Below the pieces are notes generated by a model. It did not search any database, had not been told where the DNA came from, and saw nothing but the letters and a program-made list of their open reading frames with translations. From Alphaproteobacteria bacterium (lineage in GTDB: Bacteria; Pseudomonadota; Alphaproteobacteria; Reyranellales; Reyranellaceae), in assembly GCA_017308235.1 (NCBI GenBank), contig JAFKFL010000007.1, forward strand, positions 62,001-126,000: a stretch of 64,000 nucleotides of DNA, in the 5' to 3' direction. Positions 59,867 to 64,000 of this stretch are shown here, piece by piece. Made by a program: the position numbers and the translations under genes. Positions within the stretch are counted from its first letter, which is position 1, and each line of letters begins with the position of its first letter.

Positions 59867-61921
59867 ATGGGCAAGGAGTTCTGGAAATCGGCCTGCCCGC
59901 ATGACTGCCCGAGCGGTTGTTCGCTCGAGGTCGAGCGTCTGTCGTCAACTCGCATCGGCCGCGTTCGCGGTGCTGCAGCGAACACATATACCGACGGCGT
60001 CATCTGCGCCAAGGTTGCCCGCTACGCCGAGCGCGTCCACCATCCGGACCGCCTCAGGCAGCCGCTGCAGCGCATCGGGGAGAAGGGCGCAGGCGAGTTT
60101 CGTCCGATCTCCTGGGAAGCGGCCCTCGACGAGGTCGCCGAAGCCTTCCTGCGTTCAACGCAGGTTCACGGCAGCGAGGCCGTGTGGCCGTATCACTCTG
60201 GTGGCACCATGGGCGTGGTGCAGCGCTGGGGAATCGATCGCCTGCGCCATGCTTTCGGCTATTCACGCCAGCACAGCACGATCTGCATGACGCCCGCCGA
60301 GGCGGGTTGGCTTGCTGGTGTCGGAAAGCTCACCGGCACCGACCCGCGAGAGATGGCGCAGTCCGACCTCATCGTGGTGTGGGGCGGCAACCCCGTCTCG
60401 ACGCAGGTCAATGCGATGTCGCACATCGCCAAGGCGCGCAAGCAGCGCGGCGCCAAGCTCGTCGTCATTGACGTCTATCGCACGCCTACGGTCGAGGCCG
60501 CGGACATCGGCCTGGTGCTGCGGCCCGGCAGCGACGGCGCGCTCGCCCTTGCGATGATGCACGTTCTCTTCAAGGAGGGCCTGGCCGATCGCGACTATCT
60601 CGCGCGGCACACCGACTTCGATGCCGACGTCGAAGCCCATCTCGCCGACAAGACGCCGCAATGGGCGGCGGCCCTCACCGGGCTCTCCGAGGCCGAGATC
60701 GTCGACTTTGCGCGTTTGTACGGGCGTACGCAGCGCTCGTTCCTGCGCCTCGGCTTCGGTTTCACGCGCTCGCGCAACGGCTCCTCGGCCATGCATGCCG
60801 TGAGCTGCCTGCCGGCCGTCACCGGTGCCTGGAAGTATCCGGGAGGCGGTGCGTTCTTCATCAGCTGGGACATCTGGCAGCTCGATCTCACGCTCGCGCA
60901 TGGCCTGGATCTCCTCAACCCGGCAACGCGTGTGTTGGACCAGTCGCGCATCGGTCCCGTCCTGTGTGGTGACCGCGATGCACTCGCCGGCGGGCCGCCG
61001 GTGACCGCGATGCTAATGCAGAACGCCAACTCGGCTGATGTCGCCCCCGACAGCACGACGGTGGCCAGGGGCCTGTCGCGTCAGGACCTGTTCCTTTGTG
61101 TGCACGAGCAGTTCATGACCGCGACGGCAAAGTATGCCGACATCCTGCTGCCCGCGGCGATGTTTCTCGAGTACGACGATATCTATTACGGCTATGGCCA
61201 CACGCATCTCACCGTGGGTCCCCGGGTGCTGGACCGTCACGAAGAATGCCGCACCAATCACGAGCTGATCTGTCAGTTGGCGCGGAGGCTCGGTGCCAAC
61301 CATCCAAGCTTCGAGATGAGCGCCGTCGACCTGCTGGATGCGACGCTGCGCGCGTCCGGCAAGGGCACCTGGGAGGAGGCGACGCACCGCGGCTGGATCG
61401 ATTGCGCGCCGAGCTTCGAGAGTGCGCATTTCCTAAATGGCTTTCCATCGAACGACGGCCGCTTCCGCTTCAAGCCGGACTGGCCGTCGGTCGGGCCGTA
61501 TCACGCCGGCATGACGGCGCTGCCGGTGCATCGCGAGAACGTCGAGCAGGCCAAACCGGAAGCCCCGTTCCGGTTGGTCGTGCCGCCCGCCCGCAGCTTC
61601 CTCAATACGACGTTTGCCGAGACGCCCGGTTCGATCGCGCGCGAAGGGGGACCGCGGGCCCTGATCCATCCGGCCGACGCGGAACGGCTTGGTATCGCGG
61701 ACGGCGCGTGCGTGCGACTCGGCAACGACCGCGGCGAGGTGAGGCTGAATGCCCGGTTGGTGGATACCGCCAAATCAGGCGTCGTGATCGTCGAAGGCAA
61801 CTGGCCAGGCCATGCCTTTCTCGACGGCAAAGGCATCAATGTCCTGATCGGGTCCGATCCCGTGCCGCCCAAAGGCGGGGCCGCGTTCCACGACACGGCC
61901 GTCTGGATGCGCCTCGACTAG
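59867..61921 (+). CDS. Molybdopterin oxidoreductase with N-terminal [4Fe-4S] site
   Basis: 684-residue DMSO-reductase-superfamily catalytic subunit. The N-terminal iron-sulfur motif is C10-x3-C14-x3-C18-x28-C47. The Mo-ligand region is probably SRQHSTICMTPAEAG near Cys140, which resembles the RHCMAS Cys-ligand motif of NapA, but that identity is inference. Molydop_binding follows at the C-terminus (NDRGEVRLNARL). No twin-arginine signal is seen, so it is cytoplasmic. GGAGGAAG precedes the ATG at 59867, 57 bases after potA-like. It may hydroxylate or reduce a heterocycle in the same pathway. Confidence 0.88.
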   Translation: MGKEFWKSACPHDCPSGCSLEVERLSSTRIGRVRGAAANTYTDGVICAKVARYAERVHHPDRLRQPLQRIGEKGAGEFRPISWEAALDEVAEAFLRSTQVHGSEAVWPYHSGGTMGVVQRWGIDRLRHAFGYSRQHSTICMTPAEAGWLAGVGKLTGTDPREMAQSDLIVVWGGNPVSTQVNAMSHIAKARKQRGAKLVVIDVYRTPTVEAADIGLVLRPGSDGALALAMMHVLFKEGLADRDYLARHTDFDADVEAHLADKTPQWAAALTGLSEAEIVDFARLYGRTQRSFLRLGFGFTRSRNGSSAMHAVSCLPAVTGAWKYPGGGAFFISWDIWQLDLTLAHGLDLLNPATRVLDQSRIGPVLCGDRDALAGGPPVTAMLMQNANSADVAPDSTTVARGLSRQDLFLCVHEQFMTATAKYADILLPAAMFLEYDDIYYGYGHTHLTVGPRVLDRHEECRTNHELICQLARRLGANHPSFEMSAVDLLDATLRASGKGTWEEATHRGWIDCAPSFESAHFLNGFPSNDGRFRFKPDWPSVGPYHAGMTALPVHRENVEQAKPEAPFRLVVPPARSFLNTTFAETPGSIAREGGPRALIHPADAERLGIADGACVRLGNDRGEVRLNARLVDTAKSGVVIVEGNWPGHAFLDGKGINVLIGSDPVPPKGGAAFHDTAVWMRLD

Positions 61922-61922
61922 C

Positions 61923-62627
61923 CTAGCGGCCGAGATAGGAGCGCAGGACCTCGGGGTTGTCGACCAGACCCGCGGCTGGTCCGGAGAAGGTGATCTCGCC
62001 GCCTTGCAGAATATGCGCCTGCTCGGCGACGGCGGCGGCGACGCCGATATTCTGCTCGACCAGCAGGATGGTGAGGCCGCGCTTGTTGAGCGCCAGTATC
62101 GTGTCGACCATGTCGCCCACGATGGCAGGCGCGAGGCCGGCCGAGGGCTCGTCCATCAGGAGGCAGCGCGGCCGCGCCATCAGGGCGCGGGCAATCGCCA
62201 CCATCTGCTGCTCGCCACCGCTCAGGCTGCCGGCACGGCGCTTGCGGGCCATCGCGAGCTTGGGAAACATCGAAAGGACGTCGTCGATGTCGGACCGGAT
62301 GCCGGCCCAATCCCGCCGCGTCGCCGCCCCCAGCTCGAGGTTGTCCTGCACCGACATGCTGGGCCAGACCTCGCGTCCCTGCGGAACCTGCGCGATGCCG
62401 CTGCGGACGACATTATCGGCAGAGAGGCCCGCGCATTCCTTGCCCTCGAACAGGATCGAGCCGCCGCTTGGACGAACCATCCCGGACAATGTGTTCAGCA
62501 TCGTCGTCTTGCCCGAGCCGTTGCCGCCCAGCAGCGCCACGATCTTCCCGGTCGGCACCTCGAACGTCACATCGCGCAGGACCTGCGTGATACCGTAGGA
62601 AACCTTAAGATGCTGGATGACGAGCAC
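61923..62627 (-). CDS. livF: Second LivF-type ABC ATPase
   Basis: 234-residue ATPase of the branched-chain type. Walker A GGNGSGKTT, VPQGREVWP, signature LSGGEQQMV, Walker B CLLMDEPSAGLAP and LVEQNIGV. The GTG at 62627 is preferred; an ATG at 62666 lies inside the livG coding end. It overlaps livG by 23 bases. It is convergent with the molybdoenzyme gene, one base away. It belongs to a Liv set distinct from the one at 44-48.8 kb. Confidence 0.9.
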   Translation of the reverse strand: MLVIQHLKVSYGITQVLRDVTFEVPTGKIVALLGGNGSGKTTMLNTLSGMVRPSGGSILFEGKECAGLSADNVVRSGIAQVPQGREVWPSMSVQDNLELGAATRRDWAGIRSDIDDVLSMFPKLAMARKRRAGSLSGGEQQMVAIARALMARPRCLLMDEPSAGLAPAIVGDMVDTILALNKRGLTILLVEQNIGVAAAVAEQAHILQGGEITFSGPAAGLVDNPEVLRSYLGR

Positions 62628-63396
62628 GGAGTTCTTTCCCGAGATAGGCCTCGATGACCTGGGCATCGTTGCGCACCGTATCGGGCGATCCCTCGGCGAT
62701 GCGCCGGCCCGAGCTCAGCACCGTCACCTGATCGCAGACATCCATGACCAGGCGGATGACATGCTCGATGAGGATGAGCGTGACGCCCTTCTCGTCGCGG
62801 ATGCGGCGCAAGAGGAGGTCGAACTCGGCCAGCCGGTTGAGGCTGAGACCGACGGCGGGCTCGTCGAGCAGGACGACCTTCGGCGAGCCGATCAGGGTGC
62901 GCGCGATTTCGATCACGCGCTGCTGGCCGAAGGACAGTGCCGAACCCGGCCGATCGGCGAACGCCGACATGCCGATGAACTCCAGCGCCTGCCGCGCTTC
63001 CTCCTTGGTGGCTTCCTCTTCCTCCTGGTGGCGCCGCGTATTGAAACAGGCGGCAAGAAGACCGGACGAGGTGCGGTGGTGGAGGCCCGTCATCAGGTTC
63101 TCGAGCACCGTCATGCCGCGGAACAATTGCGAGGTTTGGAAAGTCCGGCCGAGCCCGAGGCGGGCGATATCGCTGGGCTTGCGTCCGACGATCGAGGCCC
63201 CGTCGAGCAGCACGTCTCCGTGATGGGGCGGGTGGATGCCGGAGATCACGTTGAGCATCGTCGTCTTGCCGGCACCGTTGGGGCCGATCAGGCCGCGGAT
63301 CTCACCCGGCTTGACGTCGAGGTTAATGCCATCCAGCACCTTGACGCCGCCGAAGCTCACCGAGACGTCGCGCACGGAAAGCAGCGGCGCGGTCAT
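62605..63396 (-). CDS. livG: Second LivG-type ABC ATPase
   Basis: 263-residue ATPase. Walker A GPNGAGKTT, signature LSFGQQRVI, Walker B VVLLDEPAVGLS and switch His in LIEHVIRLV. The first ~30 residues and loop NPxxVVGL-like SDIARLGLGRTFQTSQLF are the LivG type. The stop overlaps the livF start, and the ATG at 63396 overlaps the permease end as ATGA-like coupling. Confidence 0.93.
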   Translation of the reverse strand: MTAPLLSVRDVSVSFGGVKVLDGINLDVKPGEIRGLIGPNGAGKTTMLNVISGIHPPHHGDVLLDGASIVGRKPSDIARLGLGRTFQTSQLFRGMTVLENLMTGLHHRTSSGLLAACFNTRRHQEEEEATKEEARQALEFIGMSAFADRPGSALSFGQQRVIEIARTLIGSPKVVLLDEPAVGLSLNRLAEFDLLLRRIRDEKGVTLILIEHVIRLVMDVCDQVTVLSSGRRIAEGSPDTVRNDAQVIEAYLGKELRARHPAS

Positions 63397-64000
63397 GACC
63401 GGACCTCGCTTTTCTCCGAGGGCGTCACCAGGGTCGACGGCGGCGGCCTGCCGCCCTGCGTCCGGTGCAAGGGCTCCTCCCAGCCACGCAGCTTCGCCTT
63501 GAGGAAGCCCGCGATCCCGCCTGGCATGAACAGCACGAAGCCGACGAGGATCGCGCCAAAGGCAATCTCCTGGACCCCTTTCACTGCGCGCAGGGCTTCC
63601 AGGATCACGACGATGGCGCCGGCGCCCAGGATCGAGCCGACGATGGACCCCAGGCCACCGACCACGATCATCGACTTTTGCAGGACCATCTGGAACAGAT
63701 CGTACCCCTCGGGCGACACGAAGTTCAGAAGCGCCGAATAGAGGCCGCCGGCAATGCCGGCATAAAAGCCGCTGATGCCGAAGGCGAGGGCCTTGTAACG
63801 TAGCAGATCGACGCCGAGCGACTGGGCCGCGATCTCGCTGTCGCGCACCGCGACAAAGGCGCGGCCAAAGCGCGAGCGCACCGCATTCTGCGCCAGGACG
63901 AACAGGACGACCACGAACAGCAGGCTGAGATAGTAGAGGCCGATCTCCTTCGAAAAGGGCAGGGGCGCGAAGGAGATGGGCGGAGTCTTGAAGCCGCCGG
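63393..64000 (-). CDS. livM: LivM-type permease, cut by the right edge
   Basis: The 3' two-thirds of a permease are visible, about 202 codons open to the right edge. VAVRDSEIAAQSLGVDLLRYKALAFGISGFYAGIAG is the LivM coupling region and FMPGGIAGFL the last helix, then a polar tail. A GTG at 63914 is internal: LYYLSLLFVVVLF continues upstream of it to 64000. The gene is upstream of the LivG/LivF ATPases on the same strand and overlaps livG. Confidence 0.9.
   Translation of the reverse strand, partial: GGFKTPPISFAPLPFSKEIGLYYLSLLFVVVLFVLAQNAVRSRFGRAFVAVRDSEIAAQSLGVDLLRYKALAFGISGFYAGIAGGLYSALLNFVSPEGYDLFQMVLQKSMIVVGGLGSIVGSILGAGAIVVILEALRAVKGVQEIAFGAILVGFVLFMPGGIAGFLKAKLRGWEEPLHRTQGGRPPPSTLVTPSEKSEVRS

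Noticed and set aside
1-64000. CRISPR array, prophage or complete IS element
   Set aside because: No regular repeat-spacer array, integrase, capsid or transposase gene was found; the only tandem array is the three 13-mers at 9112.

Overview
This window is GC-rich, densely packed bacterial chromosome that reads as an alphaproteobacterium. The evidence is the UPF0262 and DUF2948 family genes beside hisG-hisD, a short HisZ-dependent type HisG, the run infA-maf-RNase E/G-yacG-tRNA-Phe, and frequent ATGA stop/start overlaps. The large number of ABC importers, CoA-linked catabolic genes and hydantoinase-type genes suits a soil or water heterotroph, perhaps of the Rhodospirillales or Hyphomicrobiales. 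The genus cannot be fixed from sequence reading alone. I see no rRNA, CRISPR array, prophage or intact insertion sequence.

Layout. 1-3.1 kb: small-molecule catabolism (SMP-30 lactonase, amidohydrolase 2, TauD dioxygenase). 3.3-6.7 kb: a CAU-anticodon tRNA, then an OmpR-type regulator divergent from a membrane hybrid kinase and an HPt protein, which together form a complete phosphorelay. 6.8-15.5 kb: an amidohydrolase and its LysR regulator, divergent from a tightly coupled operon (SsuA/TauA-like importer, FAD oxidoreductase, CaiB CoA-transferase, enoyl-CoA hydratase, 7Fe-type ferredoxin). 15.5-18.1 kb: double-hotdog thioesterase, second crotonase, and a response regulator with a MarR-like output domain. 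18.5-25 kb: TetR/CecR-like regulator and a three-gene RND efflux pump. 25-28 kb: class A beta-lactamase divergent from AmpR, then a haloalkane-dehalogenase-like gene.

28-38.3 kb is a housekeeping block: dcd, murA, an SGNH-like protein, DUF2948, hisG, hisD, UPF0262, a low-molecular-weight phosphatase, a DUF805 membrane protein, a frameshifted secreted protein, infA, maf, RNase E/G, yacG and tRNA-Phe. 38.7-43.8 kb is accessory: an orphan polytopic membrane protein, an LVIVD propeller, a maleate-isomerase-like protein without catalytic cysteines, and an MFS transporter. 44-48.8 kb: a complete Liv-type branched-chain importer and a D-2-hydroxyacid dehydrogenase. 49.9-61.9 kb: a nitrogen-compound module (XRE-cupin regulator, PuuB-like oxidase, HyuA/HyuB, Pot-type importer, molybdopterin oxidoreductase). 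61.9-64 kb: a second Liv-type importer running off the right edge.

The most notable points are: the FAD/CoA-transferase/crotonase/ferredoxin operon with three tandem 13-bp repeats against its first Shine-Dalgarno; the hydantoinase/amine-oxidase/Pot/molybdoenzyme module; the REC-MarR regulator with a large palindrome upstream; a maf gene with no standard start codon; a single-base frameshift in a secreted protein; and an Asp/Glu-racemase-superfamily protein lacking both catalytic cysteines.
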